Part shown: positions 7,492 to 16,399 of the stretch, piece after piece
How the letters are laid out: every line of letters starts with the position of its first letter
Position numbering within the stretch: position 1 is the first letter of the stretch
Assembly (NCBI GenBank): GCA_034933285.1
Contig: JAYFNT010000007.1
Coordinates: 1 to 64,000, forward strand
From: RPRC01 sp034933285
GTDB lineage: Bacteria > Desulfobacterota > Desulfuromonadia > Geobacterales > Geobacteraceae
Direction: 5' to 3'
DNA: 64,000 bases
Made by a program: the position numbers and the translations under genes
Notes under the pieces: generated by a model
Seen by the model: only the letters and a program-made list of their open reading frames with translations
The model's database searches: none
Told to the model about the DNA's origin: nothing

Positions 7492-8739
7492 GTGGCAAAC
7501 ATTCTCATCGTATCAGATCAGGAAAGACTGATCGCAATTTTCACCAGTCCCGGCTTTCTGCCCGATGCCAAGGTTCGCGCCGCAAGGACAATCGAACAGG
7601 CCCTGGCAGCGCAGGCAAACGGCAGGTACCAGTTCATCTTCATCCAGGAGCGCCTCGGAGAAATATCAGGGCACATACTGGCACACCGGGTGGCAGCCGG
7701 GTCAACAGGGAAAAAACCGCGAATCATCATGCTCGCCAATGGCGAGAGAAACGGCGACGGCAGCGGAAAGCAGGTGCAAACCATCCGGTGCGCCGGGCTG
7801 AGCGACGAACAGATAGCCTCAGCCGCACGCGAAATATTGGCAGGGCAGGAACGAAAACCCAGAAGCCGGCGGACCAGGTCGAAGAGCCAGGATCAGGCGG
7901 AACCGGATGCCGGACACATCTCCACCCCCCTGCCGACCGTGGAAACAGTGGCTGATCTGGTAGAAATAGCCAAGGTTGCGGCACAGCCTGGAAACAAGCC
8001 GCTCCCGCGGGAAACCGTCGCCGACTCCGCACCTGACGGCCAGGCAAGATCGCGCTTTCAGGAAGAACTGGACAGCGTTTTGGGTGAAAACGGCAACGAA
8101 GCGCTTACCACTCCGGAAAAACCTTCCGCATCAGACAAGGATTCCAGTCCTGCTCCTTTGCTGGTCAAGTGGGGCAAAGAGCCCTTGGCCCAGCGAATCC
8201 TCAAGCGGGTTGACGGACGGAAACCGCTGGCTAAGATCCTTGTGGCCGTGACCGTCGCGATAATTCTGGCATTGTTCGCTGCGACCAAAATGCATAAAGC
8301 TCCCGGCATTGCCAAAACAGGGGCAAAAAAAACTTTGCCGGGCTTCGCCAAAGCTACGGTTGATGCCACTCCCCCGAAAAAGGAACTACGTTCTCTCCCT
8401 TCATTCATCCCTCTCAGTTCCCTGGATTCAGGATACGGCAAGAGCCATCCCGGCTGGGAAAGATACCTGACTCCAGCTGCCGAGTTCAGGGTTTACCGGG
8501 AAAGGGGGATAATACGGGCAATCCAGGTGATTGACCGGAGCGGCCAGGGAGTGCAGACAGGACTTTTCACGTCCGCACTGAACGAAATAGCCTCGAGCCA
8601 GCACTACCTCATAGAGGGAAGGGAAAACAAGGGATCCTTTCAAATAGAAAAGGGACAACTGGCAAATGGCGCAAAGATAATCGTCTACCGGCATTCGCCG
8701 GGAAGCCGGGTCAAGGCGCTCGTCATCGATTTGCACTGA
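7492..8739 (+). CDS. Pseudo-receiver membrane protein of unknown function
   Basis: Starts at GTG 7492 (GGAG five nt upstream), giving 415 residues; an open stretch upstream has no ribosome site and poor composition. Residues 1-120 look like a response-regulator receiver (ANILIVSDQERLIAIF; IIMLANGE) but lack the usual acidic pair and a clear phosphoacceptor Asp. A low-complexity linker follows, then one membrane helix at about 248-264 (KILVAVTVAIILALFAA), then a ~140-residue C-terminal domain expected in the periplasm. It is followed 47 nt later by a LysM protein, so a cell-envelope role is plausible. No function can be assigned. Confidence 0.65.
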   Translation: MANILIVSDQERLIAIFTSPGFLPDAKVRAARTIEQALAAQANGRYQFIFIQERLGEISGHILAHRVAAGSTGKKPRIIMLANGERNGDGSGKQVQTIRCAGLSDEQIASAAREILAGQERKPRSRRTRSKSQDQAEPDAGHISTPLPTVETVADLVEIAKVAAQPGNKPLPRETVADSAPDGQARSRFQEELDSVLGENGNEALTTPEKPSASDKDSSPAPLLVKWGKEPLAQRILKRVDGRKPLAKILVAVTVAIILALFAATKMHKAPGIAKTGAKKTLPGFAKATVDATPPKKELRSLPSFIPLSSLDSGYGKSHPGWERYLTPAAEFRVYRERGIIRAIQVIDRSGQGVQTGLFTSALNEIASSQHYLIEGRENKGSFQIEKGQLANGAKIIVYRHSPGSRVKALVIDLH

Positions 8740-8786
8740 CTCGGTTTAATCCGCACCGGAATCACTGCTCACAGCAACAAAGGACA

Positions 8787-10349
8787 ATGGAACATCCGCC
8801 AATGAACACTCTCAAGTTGATTATCCGCGCGGGCATTTTCCGCTTCGGCCCGACAATTGCGGCCCTTCTCCTGGCGAACATCATGCTGGCCGGGACATCG
8901 TCCGGCGCCGGCTCGCCTTTCGAACTGGAAATCGGTGACCTTGAAAAGACCGCCGGTAAGCCGCCTGCGGCCAAAGCCAGGGGAAAAAAGAAACGCCAGC
9001 CTCCGAAGAAATCCAAGCGGATACATCCCGCAACGATGCAACCAATCCCTGCTGAGCAGGAAGGTGAATACCTGAGATACACGATCCGGCCGGGTGACCA
9101 CATTTACAAAGTGCTCACAACCCGTTTCGGCCTCTCCTCCGAGCGTGCCGAAGAGCTGATTCCCCGTATTCTGCAGTTGAACGGCATCACCAACATTGCC
9201 AGGCTGCAAATCGGCCAGGTCATCCTTATTCCGGCATCCGCGGTAAAAAGCCGCAAGCCCTCAGCACCCGAACCATCAAGCGCAGTGGCTCCCCGGACTG
9301 CCGCGACCGTTGCGGAAAAGCAGAAACTCCCTGTTGAAAAGGACCTGATTGAACGGATCAGGGACCTGTGGATGCGTCTCTTTCCCGAAAGGGGTCCGGC
9401 GGCAGACACTCTGCGTGAAAAGACCCTCGGCAACACGAACTATCCTGTTGTTACAGGTGCGGACAATGGGGAAATCCTGATCACCCGGGAAGGAATGCCG
9501 CCGGTGTTTGCCAATGTTTCCGGGGCTCAGCCCGCCCACCCCGAAAAGGTCGTGGCCCTGCCGGCCGACGGCAAGTATTTTGCCGGGCCGCTTCTGAAAG
9601 GCGCCGGATTTGAAGAGGTTGAGGAAAATACACCCGTCACGTTCGGCACTGACCCAAAGATCACACTAATGCCTGATTTTACAATCGTGAAGCGGACCCA
9701 GGGAAAGCTGACCAGGGAACGAATCCTGCTGTTCACGGGTGAGAAGGGCTGCCCGTCTCATCCGGAGACACTGTCCGCTTTCCTCTCGGGCCAAGGCATT
9801 CGACTCGTCAGCTTGTGCAACGGAGCACCGGCAAAACCCTCTGCCGAAGACGGCAGTGTTTCGCCTCTTGCCGCAAGTGATGCGGAAAAGCTTGTCGACA
9901 GTATGCTGGATGCCCTTTCCGTCAAATGGAGCAAAGCGCATCCAGTGGAAATCGTGCTTGACCAGAAAGAAGGATACAGAATCGGCGTGAAGCTGGACCG
10001 GTATTTCGAAGACCAGGGTGAAAGATATTTTGTCGACTACGGGAGAGAAGACGCCACGCACGAAACCTTGATGCGCCTGGTGGAACTGTCCGGTTACCGG
10101 AGAATCCCCCTGGCTCCCAAGGCAGGTCCGAGAATAGTTGCCGAACAGCTCCTGAAGGCGCTACAGCTTTCGTCCGAATACCGGAGGCGGCAATTCAGCT
10201 CATCACCTGATGGACGCATAACCGTCGAGGCATCGTGTTTCCTGTTCAGTAGCAGATCGGCTCCGCGGAAACTGTTCCTGGTGTCTGATCCTCCCCTGAA
10301 CAGGTCTGTGCTCGATTTGCTCGCCGCGGGCCAGTGGTCTGCAAAATAA
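8787..10349 (+). CDS. Secreted LysM-domain protein
   Basis: 520 residues. An N-terminal hydrophobic segment (about 18-40) looks like a signal peptide or anchor. A basic linker precedes one LysM domain at about 94-150 (YTIRPGDHIYKVL ... LQIGQVILIPA), a peptidoglycan-binding fold. The C-terminal ~270 residues form a domain I do not recognise; it contains LLFTGEKGCPSHPETLSAFL and repeated alpha/beta patterning. The ATG at 8787 has AAAGGA very close; the ATG at 8802 is the alternative start. It sits between the pseudo-receiver gene and dapF on the same strand, fitting an envelope function. Confidence 0.75.
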   Translation: MEHPPMNTLKLIIRAGIFRFGPTIAALLLANIMLAGTSSGAGSPFELEIGDLEKTAGKPPAAKARGKKKRQPPKKSKRIHPATMQPIPAEQEGEYLRYTIRPGDHIYKVLTTRFGLSSERAEELIPRILQLNGITNIARLQIGQVILIPASAVKSRKPSAPEPSSAVAPRTAATVAEKQKLPVEKDLIERIRDLWMRLFPERGPAADTLREKTLGNTNYPVVTGADNGEILITREGMPPVFANVSGAQPAHPEKVVALPADGKYFAGPLLKGAGFEEVEENTPVTFGTDPKITLMPDFTIVKRTQGKLTRERILLFTGEKGCPSHPETLSAFLSGQGIRLVSLCNGAPAKPSAEDGSVSPLAASDAEKLVDSMLDALSVKWSKAHPVEIVLDQKEGYRIGVKLDRYFEDQGERYFVDYGREDATHETLMRLVELSGYRRIPLAPKAGPRIVAEQLLKALQLSSEYRRRQFSSSPDGRITVEASCFLFSSRSAPRKLFLVSDPPLNRSVLDLLAAGQWSAK

Positions 10350-10381
10350 TCCGATATACTGGAGAAAGAAGGAGTCATTGA

Positions 10382-11215
10382 ATGAAATTCACCAAGATGC
10401 AGGGCGCCGGCAATGATTATGTCTATGTGAACTGTTTTGAGGAAACGGTCGAAAATCCGGCCGAAGTGGCAATCAGGGTATCCAACCGTAATTTCGGAAT
10501 AGGCTCCGACGGCCTGATACTGATCATGCCTTCGCAGGTAGCCGACGTCAGGATGAGGATGTTCAACGCAGACGGTTCGGAATCGGAGATGTGCGGAAAC
10601 GGCATCCGCTGTGTGGCCAAGTATGCATATGACCACGGAATCGTAACAAAGCAGGAAATAACAGCTGAAACCGGCGCGGGTATACTCACCCTGCAGCTTT
10701 TCACCAATGGCAACAAGGTTGAAAAGGTGCAGGTCAACATGGGCACCCCCCGCCTGAGTCGCGCCGAGATACCCATGACCGGCGATGGTTCCCTGCAGGT
10801 GGTCAATGAGCCGCTCAACATCCTCCACTCCACTTTTCATATCACCTGCGTCTCCATGGGCAACCCCCACTGTGTGATCTTCGTGGATGACGTGGCAGGC
10901 TTCCCGGTGGAAAAATACGGCCCACTCATTGAAAACCACGAGATGTTTCCCCGCCGGACCAATGTGGAATTTATCCAGGTCATTTCCAGGACCGAAGTCA
11001 GGCAGCGCACCTGGGAGCGGGGAGCGGGAGAAACCCTTGCCTGCGGAACAGGCGCCAGCGCCGTCTCGGTGGCTGGAGTTCTGAACGGCCTAACTGAACG
11101 GAAGATTCTGAACCATCTCTCAGGAGGCGACCTGGAACTGGAATGGCGGGAAAACGGCCCGGTCTTCATGACCGGCCCGGCCGTGGAAGTCTTCACAGGG
11201 GAGATAAACATTTGA
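10382..11215 (+). CDS. dapF: Diaminopimelate epimerase
   Basis: 277 residues, the standard length. It converts LL- to meso-diaminopimelate for lysine and peptidoglycan synthesis. Both catalytic cysteines are visible: C71 in MCGNGIRC and C221 in ACGTGASAV, along with the N-terminal QGAGNDYVYV and FNADGSESEM motifs. AAGGAG lies 7 nt before the ATG. The stop overlaps the start of the endonuclease IV gene (TTGA), so the two are co-translated. Confidence 0.97.
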   Translation: MKFTKMQGAGNDYVYVNCFEETVENPAEVAIRVSNRNFGIGSDGLILIMPSQVADVRMRMFNADGSESEMCGNGIRCVAKYAYDHGIVTKQEITAETGAGILTLQLFTNGNKVEKVQVNMGTPRLSRAEIPMTGDGSLQVVNEPLNILHSTFHITCVSMGNPHCVIFVDDVAGFPVEKYGPLIENHEMFPRRTNVEFIQVISRTEVRQRTWERGAGETLACGTGASAVSVAGVLNGLTERKILNHLSGGDLELEWRENGPVFMTGPAVEVFTGEINI

Positions 11216-12102
11216 CAGAAGCAATCAAAACCGCATCCCCGGACTACCTGGGAGCTCACATGTCGATCGCCGGCGGCATCCACAAAGCTGTCGAAAGGGG
11301 CCAGGAGGCCGGGTGCGGGGTTATCCAGGTTTTCACCCAGAATTCGAACCAGTGGAAGGGAAAGAGCATCACAGATTCAGACATTTCCCTGTTCCGTGAA
11401 CGGCTGGAAGAATCCGGCCTTCACCGGGTGGTCTCCCACGATATCTACCTGATCAATCTTGCAGCGCCTCCCGGCGAGGTGCGGGAAAAGAGCCTGGCCG
11501 GGTTCGCCGAGGAAATGGCGCGCTGCGCCCGGCTGGGGATCGACTCGATCGTAATGCATCCGGGTTCGCACCTCGGGGATGGCGAGGAAACCGGGATCAT
11601 GAGGATTGTCGAGGCGTTCGACACCCTGTTCAGCAAGATCCCCGAATTCAGCGGCCAGGTTCTCCTGGAAACCACCGCGGGTCAGGGTTCAAATCTGGGC
11701 TACCGCTTCGAGCATCTCCGGGACATCAGGGACCGCTCCGGTTTTCCGCGGCGGTTCGGCATATGCTTCGATACATGTCACACCTATGCAGCCGGTTACA
11801 ACCTGACGACAAAAGAGGGATACGAGGAGGTTTTCGAAGAGTTCGACCGGATTTTCGGATTGGAAAATCTCAAGGCCTTTCATTTCAACGATTCCAAGAA
11901 AGGGCTGGGCAGCAGGGTGGACCGGCACGAGCATATCGGCCGGGGCGCCATGGGTCTGGACGGCTTCAGGTTGCTGATGAACGACGAAAGGTTCGCGCGC
12001 ATTCCCAAGATACTGGAAACGCCCAAGGGGGACGACAACGAAATGGACGCTATCAACCTCCGGACGCTGCGCGACCTCATGCTGAAGGGAGGCAGGACAT
12101 GA
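11212..12102 (+). CDS. nfo: Endonuclease IV (AP endonuclease)
   Basis: 296 residues of the Zn-dependent TIM-barrel endonuclease IV family, which cuts 5' of abasic sites in base-excision repair. Metal-ligand segments are present: GAHMSIAGG, IVMHPGSHLGDG, LLETTAGQGSNLG, GICFDTCHTYAAGYN, FHFNDSKKGLGSRVDRHEHIG and LETPKGD. The start is TTG at 11212, with GGGGAG seven nt upstream, overlapping the dapF stop. An in-frame upstream ATG would lie inside dapF and has no ribosome site. Its own stop overlaps the next start (ATGA). Confidence 0.95.
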   Translation: MTEAIKTASPDYLGAHMSIAGGIHKAVERGQEAGCGVIQVFTQNSNQWKGKSITDSDISLFRERLEESGLHRVVSHDIYLINLAAPPGEVREKSLAGFAEEMARCARLGIDSIVMHPGSHLGDGEETGIMRIVEAFDTLFSKIPEFSGQVLLETTAGQGSNLGYRFEHLRDIRDRSGFPRRFGICFDTCHTYAAGYNLTTKEGYEEVFEEFDRIFGLENLKAFHFNDSKKGLGSRVDRHEHIGRGAMGLDGFRLLMNDERFARIPKILETPKGDDNEMDAINLRTLRDLMLKGGRT

Positions 12103-12617
12103 AAGAAAAAATCCGGATCATCCAGGGAGACATCACGAAACTGGAAGTGGACGCCATCGTCAATGCCGCCAACAACTCCCTGCTTGGGGGCGGGGGCGTG
12201 GACGGAGCCATCCATCGTGCCGCGGGGCCCAAACTGGTGGCCGAATGCGCCACCCTTGGGGGTTGCCGTACCGGAGACGCAAAGATAACGAACGGATACA
12301 ACCTTGCCGCACGCCATGTAATTCACACCGTGGGTCCTGTCTGGCACGGCGGCGGCAAGGGAGAACCCGAGCTTCTGCACAGCGCTTACAGGCGCTGCTT
12401 CGAGGTGGCGCATTGCAACGGTCTCAAGTCGATCGCTTTCCCGGCCATCAGCGCCGGGGTCTACGGCTATCCCATGAAGGACGCCTGCGGCATTGCCATG
12501 GAGGAAGCAAAAACAGCCCTCGGGAAGTACCCGGAACTGGAGGAGGTTGTTTTCATCTGCTTCAGCGAGTCCGACTTCAAGATCTATCAGGAGACGTTCT
12601 CGGAAATCTTCGAGTAA
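12099..12617 (+). CDS. Macro-domain protein, O-acetyl-ADP-ribose deacetylase type
   Basis: 172 residues forming one macro domain. The ADP-ribose-binding loops are clear: VDAIVNAANNSLLGGGGVDG near the N-terminus and PAISAGVYGYP near residue 120. The family removes acetyl- or ADP-ribosyl groups from ADP-ribose or proteins. The ATG overlaps the nfo stop by four nt and GGGAGG lies upstream. Placement after an AP endonuclease suggests a link to DNA-damage metabolism, but that is inference. Confidence 0.92.
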   Translation: MKEKIRIIQGDITKLEVDAIVNAANNSLLGGGGVDGAIHRAAGPKLVAECATLGGCRTGDAKITNGYNLAARHVIHTVGPVWHGGGKGEPELLHSAYRRCFEVAHCNGLKSIAFPAISAGVYGYPMKDACGIAMEEAKTALGKYPELEEVVFICFSESDFKIYQETFSEIFE

Positions 12618-12623
12618 ACAGCC

Positions 12624-12650
12624 GGGGGGGCGAAACGCCCCCCCACATTT
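12624..12650 (+). terminator. Hairpin ending the dapF-nfo-macro operon
   Basis: A 9-bp GC stem (GGGGGGGCG / CGCCCCCCC) with an AAA loop, six nt after the stop. Only a short ATTT follows, so it is a moderate intrinsic terminator. The next gene is convergent. Confidence 0.55.
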
Positions 12651-12713
12651 CCTCGATGTGTTGATTTGCCGCCGAACATACCACAACATAATGCCTATGC
12701 TTCAGTTGAGTAA

Positions 12714-13043
12714 TTAACGGTAATAACCATTGTGATTCATCCTCCAGATGTCACGGCTGGCAACGTTCATCTGATTGTGAAGCCGTATGCGTTCCCTGGC
12801 GGTGATGTGGCCGTCGGCTATCATCCTGTGCTTCTCCCCCCTGATCCGCTCCTGCTGGGCCGTCAGCCTGCGCGCCTCCCCGGGAGTCAGGCGGCCGCTG
12901 TGGACGCCATGGGCAATCCTCTGCTCCTGGCGCCATTCCCTTCGTTCAATCCCACCGTTGTGATACCAGCCGGCACTTGCCGAACCTGCTCCGATTACCA
13001 ACATCAAGGATGCCATCACTCCGAACACGATACCTTTTTTCAT
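12714..13043 (-). CDS. Small secreted protein with a repeated helical motif
   Basis: 109 residues starting at ATG 13041-13043 with AAGGAG on the minus strand; a longer upstream frame has no ribosome site. A signal peptide (KKGIVFGVMASLMLVIGAGSASA) precedes a charged, Arg-rich body. Two similar units can be aligned: SGRLTPGEARRLTAQQERI and DGHITARERIRLHNQMNV, i.e. a G-x-(L/I)-T-x-x-E-x-x-R-L pattern. Such small periplasmic proteins are widespread and poorly characterised. No operon partner is seen. Confidence 0.72.
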   Translation of the reverse strand: MKKGIVFGVMASLMLVIGAGSASAGWYHNGGIERREWRQEQRIAHGVHSGRLTPGEARRLTAQQERIRGEKHRMIADGHITARERIRLHNQMNVASRDIWRMNHNGYYR

Positions 13044-13605
13044 TTTCAAATCTCCTTTTTTCTCAAGATAGAAGACCAGCAGAGCTCTCTTTCCGGTTTC
13101 TTTGCCCATTTTAACGATCGCTTTTCCATACCGTTGACAGCTGATGTGAAAAATAACTCTCCGCAGAAGCTGCAAACATTTCATCGATAGAATGTTAACC
13201 TGCCATTTCAAGCATTTCCGGACACTTCTCTTCCTGTCAAACCAGCCTGACAGCCTGAAACGCCCGCAAAAACTTTCACACCTCACCAGTGACTTGTAAC
13301 ACTTTATATTTCGCAAAGCTCATCCGTCCAATATACAGAAATCATCCGGATGTTCACGCGAGACACCAGCGCGGCAAAAAATATTTCTATGCGAATTTTT
13401 TACTTGACTATATATTGCAAAGAGATATTATAGAAGCAACTACACCAAAAGAATACGTTGGTGTGGTGCCATCAATGCTGGCGGACCGTACCCTAATATC
13501 TCTAGGTGATATTAACGGGTTATGCTTTTTCTGGTGAAACGCTGGGAAAGACCTCCCTCTAGCCGCTGTAAAGAACCTGGCAGCAGGTTCCACCATGGTG
13601 CACAT
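13044..13605. other. Intergenic region between divergent genes
   Basis: This 562-nt spacer separates the small secreted gene (minus) from the GGDEF gene (plus) and must hold both promoters. It contains AT-rich stretches near 13370-13440, a small AATATC/GATATT inverted repeat near 13494-13512 and a GAACCTG/CAGGTTC hairpin near 13572-13590 just before the GGDEF start. I looked for a c-di-GMP riboswitch and saw no match to its conserved core. Confidence 0.4.
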
Positions 13606-15627
13606 ATGAAAGACACCGTCACGCTCGAAAATTTTCTTAAGGCCCTCAAGTCCTACGATTCCATGCGCGGTTATTCGCTTTCGCTTTACGGGGAAACAAA
13701 TGGATCGGTAGTTTCCGAGGGACATTTCCTCCAACTTTGTACCAATCAGGGCGAACAGCCGTATATCGAGTCCATTTATGACTTATGGCTGGAAAAACAT
13801 GTGCAGACCGCGCTCAAAAGAAACAAGCCGGTGGTTTTCAAATGCCTGGGAGGGATACTGTGTTTTACCGTACCGTTCAATTTCCAGGGAGCAGCATTCT
13901 GCCTGTACGGATACGGTGTTCGAGAAGAAAAGCTGGACATCAAACAAATTGCCACCATTGCCAAAGAGAAAAAGCTCCATATATTGTCCTGCATCGAGGC
14001 CCTTGCCAACCTTCCGGTAAAGACAATCGAAACGGTCCAGCATGATGTCAATGATATACAGCGGATCCTGCCGTCACTTACGGAGCAGAACCTTTACAAA
14101 CCCCTCTATCACTCATGCATCAATGTCTTGAAAACAATGACGGAACTGTCTTCCAGGATCGAAAGGCTGAAATCCGTCGAAGAGGTGATCTCAAACTGCG
14201 CTGCAACCCTGGAAGGTCTTTTCAATACCCGCAAGATTGCCTTTGCCCTGCGCAGCGAAAAGAATCATGGTTTGCATCTTGTTGGAACCGGCGATCTTCA
14301 GCAGGAGTTGGGCAGGCTGCCTGAAAAAACCATACAGGAGATGTTGTCCGAACAGAACGCCGGCAGCTCCGTAAGCGCGGAAAAGATCCTCATTGAAAAC
14401 GGCATTCAGCTGCAGGCCTCGCATGTGGCCTGTTTCCCCCTGATAACTGACGAAGGCCTTCTTGGGGCAATACTGTGCTTCGACTGCAAACTGACGGCCC
14501 TTGCCGCCTCAATGATTGAACTTCTTGCCGGAAGAGCAATTGCACGAATCGTCAACCTGCAGAAAGAACTGAAGCAATCCCATGACCAGGCGCTCGCAGA
14601 CCGCTTGCTGTCTTTGAAAAACAGCTTCCTGAAAACCGAAACCCGTGACGAACTTTACAGAGTCATCCTGGAAACTGTGTCAGAGCTGGTTTCCGCCTCC
14701 CGTGGATCGATAATGCTTGTTGACAATAACGGCAAGAGCCTGCGCATAAAATCCGCCAAGGGAATGAAGACGGAACTCGCCAAAATAGTCGCGGTCAGAA
14801 TCGGGGACGGCATAGCGGGCAAGGTTGCTGAGAGCGGAACGCCGATTCTGGTAAACGACCTGGAAAGTGACAACAGGATTTCAATGTCCAGGAGACCGCG
14901 GTTCAAAACGAATTCCCTGATATGTATACCACTGAAGCACAGGGATAATGTGATCGGTGTCCTGAATCTTTCCGACAAGGAAAACCTCGAATCGTTTACC
15001 GAGTCTGACATGAATCTGGCGCTTTCCTTCGTGAACCTGGCAGCCCTTATGATCGAACACTCCCTTGCCGTCGAACGTTCCACAGCCTTGGAACAGCTGG
15101 CAATTACTGACTCGCTTACGGGATTATACAACCGGCGTTTTCTTACAAGAAGGATGGAGGAAGAACTGAATCGGAGCGCACACCAGAACCAGAGTTTCAG
15201 CGTGCTGCTCCTGGATCTCGACTATTTCAAGTCTTACAATGACATGTGCGGACATCTGGCGGGTGACGAAGCACTGAAAAAGACCGCGGCAATTATGAAA
15301 TCATCGGTTCGGGACATGGACACAGCAGTCCGCTTCGGGGGAGAGGAGTTCTGCATCATACTGCCGGGCACATCAAAAAAAGAGGCATTTCCGGTTGCCG
15401 AAAGGATCCGGCAGGAGATATCCAAGGAAACTTTCCAGCACTGCAACCAGATGCCCATGGGCATGCTGACCATCAGTGCTGGAATCTCCTCATTCCCGGA
15501 AGACGGAAACACAATAAACGAATTGATCCATGCCGCAGACGTGGCGCTTTACAGGGCAAAAGAGCAGGGCAAGAATCGCGTCGTCCTGGCGCACAAAACA
15601 CCTGAAACCGGAGTTGTTTCCCTGTAA
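13606..15627 (+). CDS. Diguanylate cyclase with PocR-like and GAF sensor domains
   Basis: 673 residues, cytoplasmic. Residues 1-150 resemble a PocR ligand-binding domain (CLGGILCFTVPFNFQG). Two GAF domains follow (about 190-330 and 345-490), then a GGDEF domain with the active motif GGEEF at 578-582 and an inhibitory-site RDMD five residues upstream. It should make c-di-GMP from GTP and be product-inhibited. The start at ATG 13606 is not well marked by a ribosome site; ATG 13522 in the same frame is an alternative. The downstream FKBP gene is convergent. Confidence 0.87.
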   Translation: MKDTVTLENFLKALKSYDSMRGYSLSLYGETNGSVVSEGHFLQLCTNQGEQPYIESIYDLWLEKHVQTALKRNKPVVFKCLGGILCFTVPFNFQGAAFCLYGYGVREEKLDIKQIATIAKEKKLHILSCIEALANLPVKTIETVQHDVNDIQRILPSLTEQNLYKPLYHSCINVLKTMTELSSRIERLKSVEEVISNCAATLEGLFNTRKIAFALRSEKNHGLHLVGTGDLQQELGRLPEKTIQEMLSEQNAGSSVSAEKILIENGIQLQASHVACFPLITDEGLLGAILCFDCKLTALAASMIELLAGRAIARIVNLQKELKQSHDQALADRLLSLKNSFLKTETRDELYRVILETVSELVSASRGSIMLVDNNGKSLRIKSAKGMKTELAKIVAVRIGDGIAGKVAESGTPILVNDLESDNRISMSRRPRFKTNSLICIPLKHRDNVIGVLNLSDKENLESFTESDMNLALSFVNLAALMIEHSLAVERSTALEQLAITDSLTGLYNRRFLTRRMEEELNRSAHQNQSFSVLLLDLDYFKSYNDMCGHLAGDEALKKTAAIMKSSVRDMDTAVRFGGEEFCIILPGTSKKEAFPVAERIRQEISKETFQHCNQMPMGMLTISAGISSFPEDGNTINELIHAADVALYRAKEQGKNRVVLAHKTPETGVVSL

Positions 15628-15644
15628 AACTTAAACCTTGGCCT

Positions 15645-16112
15645 CTAAAGTATCTCCAACAGTTCGACCTCGAATGCCAGATCTTCTCCCGCCAGAGGGT
15701 GATTGGCATCGAATGTTATCTCTTCCCCATCCAACTCTGCAACGATCACATTCAACTCGTCACCATCCTCATTAACCAGCGTGATTTCATCGCCGATTTC
15801 AGGCTGCAAATCAGCGGGGAGGTCGTTCCTTGCAATTGAGAAAACCTTTTCCCCGTCATAGGGGCCGAAAGCATCATCCATTGGAATGATGACCGATCTT
15901 TTCTGTCCTGCTTCCATTCCAACCAGAGCTTCCTCGATAAGGGGGAGGAATTCTCCCTCGCCGATTGTCAATTCCCTGGGGCCGCCTGCGCACCCGCAAT
16001 CTTCAGATCCGCAATTCGCCTCTTCCCTGGTGGAGTCGAAAACCGTCCCATCTTCAAGTGTACCGATGTATTCGATTCTGACTCTGTCGCCAATCTTTGC
16101 CGTTACCTTCAT
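15645..16112 (-). CDS. FKBP-type peptidyl-prolyl isomerase, SlyD-like
   Basis: 155 residues. The FKBP core (VRIEYIGTLEDGTVFDST, FLPLIEEALVGMEAGQKRSV) encloses an insert-in-flap region (DAFGPYDGEKVFSIAR) as in SlyD chaperones, which speed proline isomerisation and bind unfolded chains. The His-rich metal-binding tail of E. coli SlyD is absent. Instead a cysteine cluster (NCGSEDCGCAGG, about 33-44) sits beside the active-site loop. The start at 16112 has AAAGGTG upstream. Confidence 0.9.
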   Translation of the reverse strand: MKVTAKIGDRVRIEYIGTLEDGTVFDSTREEANCGSEDCGCAGGPRELTIGEGEFLPLIEEALVGMEAGQKRSVIIPMDDAFGPYDGEKVFSIARNDLPADLQPEIGDEITLVNEDGDELNVIVAELDGEEITFDANHPLAGEDLAFEVELLEIL

Positions 16113-16332
16113 TGTACACCTTTCTTTGCCTGATTCATTTTGTGCGGATGTCGTTCTGAATTCCGCCCGATTATCAAGATTATGTTTTAGACACACTTGC
16201 CCGTCAACCAAAATTGTCGCCCTCCGATCTAATTACCAGTATCGCTCCCGGATGAGCATTATATTGTTCATCGGGAATTCCGGTCTTTTCGGGGACATAA
16301 TCGCTATGCTGACACACGATAAGCACCTCATA

Positions 16333-16361
16333 TTGACTTGGAAGACCAAATAGTGTAGCGT
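16333..16361 (+). promoter_or_regulatory. Possible sigma-70 promoter of the lipid operon
   Basis: TTGACT at 16333-16338, a 17-nt spacer, then TAGCGT at 16356-16361, about 40 nt before the first gene of the nine-gene operon. The -35 box is good and the -10 box is poor, so support is weak. Confidence 0.3.
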
Positions 16362-16399
16362 AGTTCTTTTAGCAAGCACAGGATAGACACGCAAAACTC

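Noticed and set aside
13500..13605. Possible c-di-GMP riboswitch before the GGDEF gene
   Set aside because: Small hairpins are present but the conserved GEMM core (CACGCACAGGGCAAACC-like and the tetraloop receptor) was not found.
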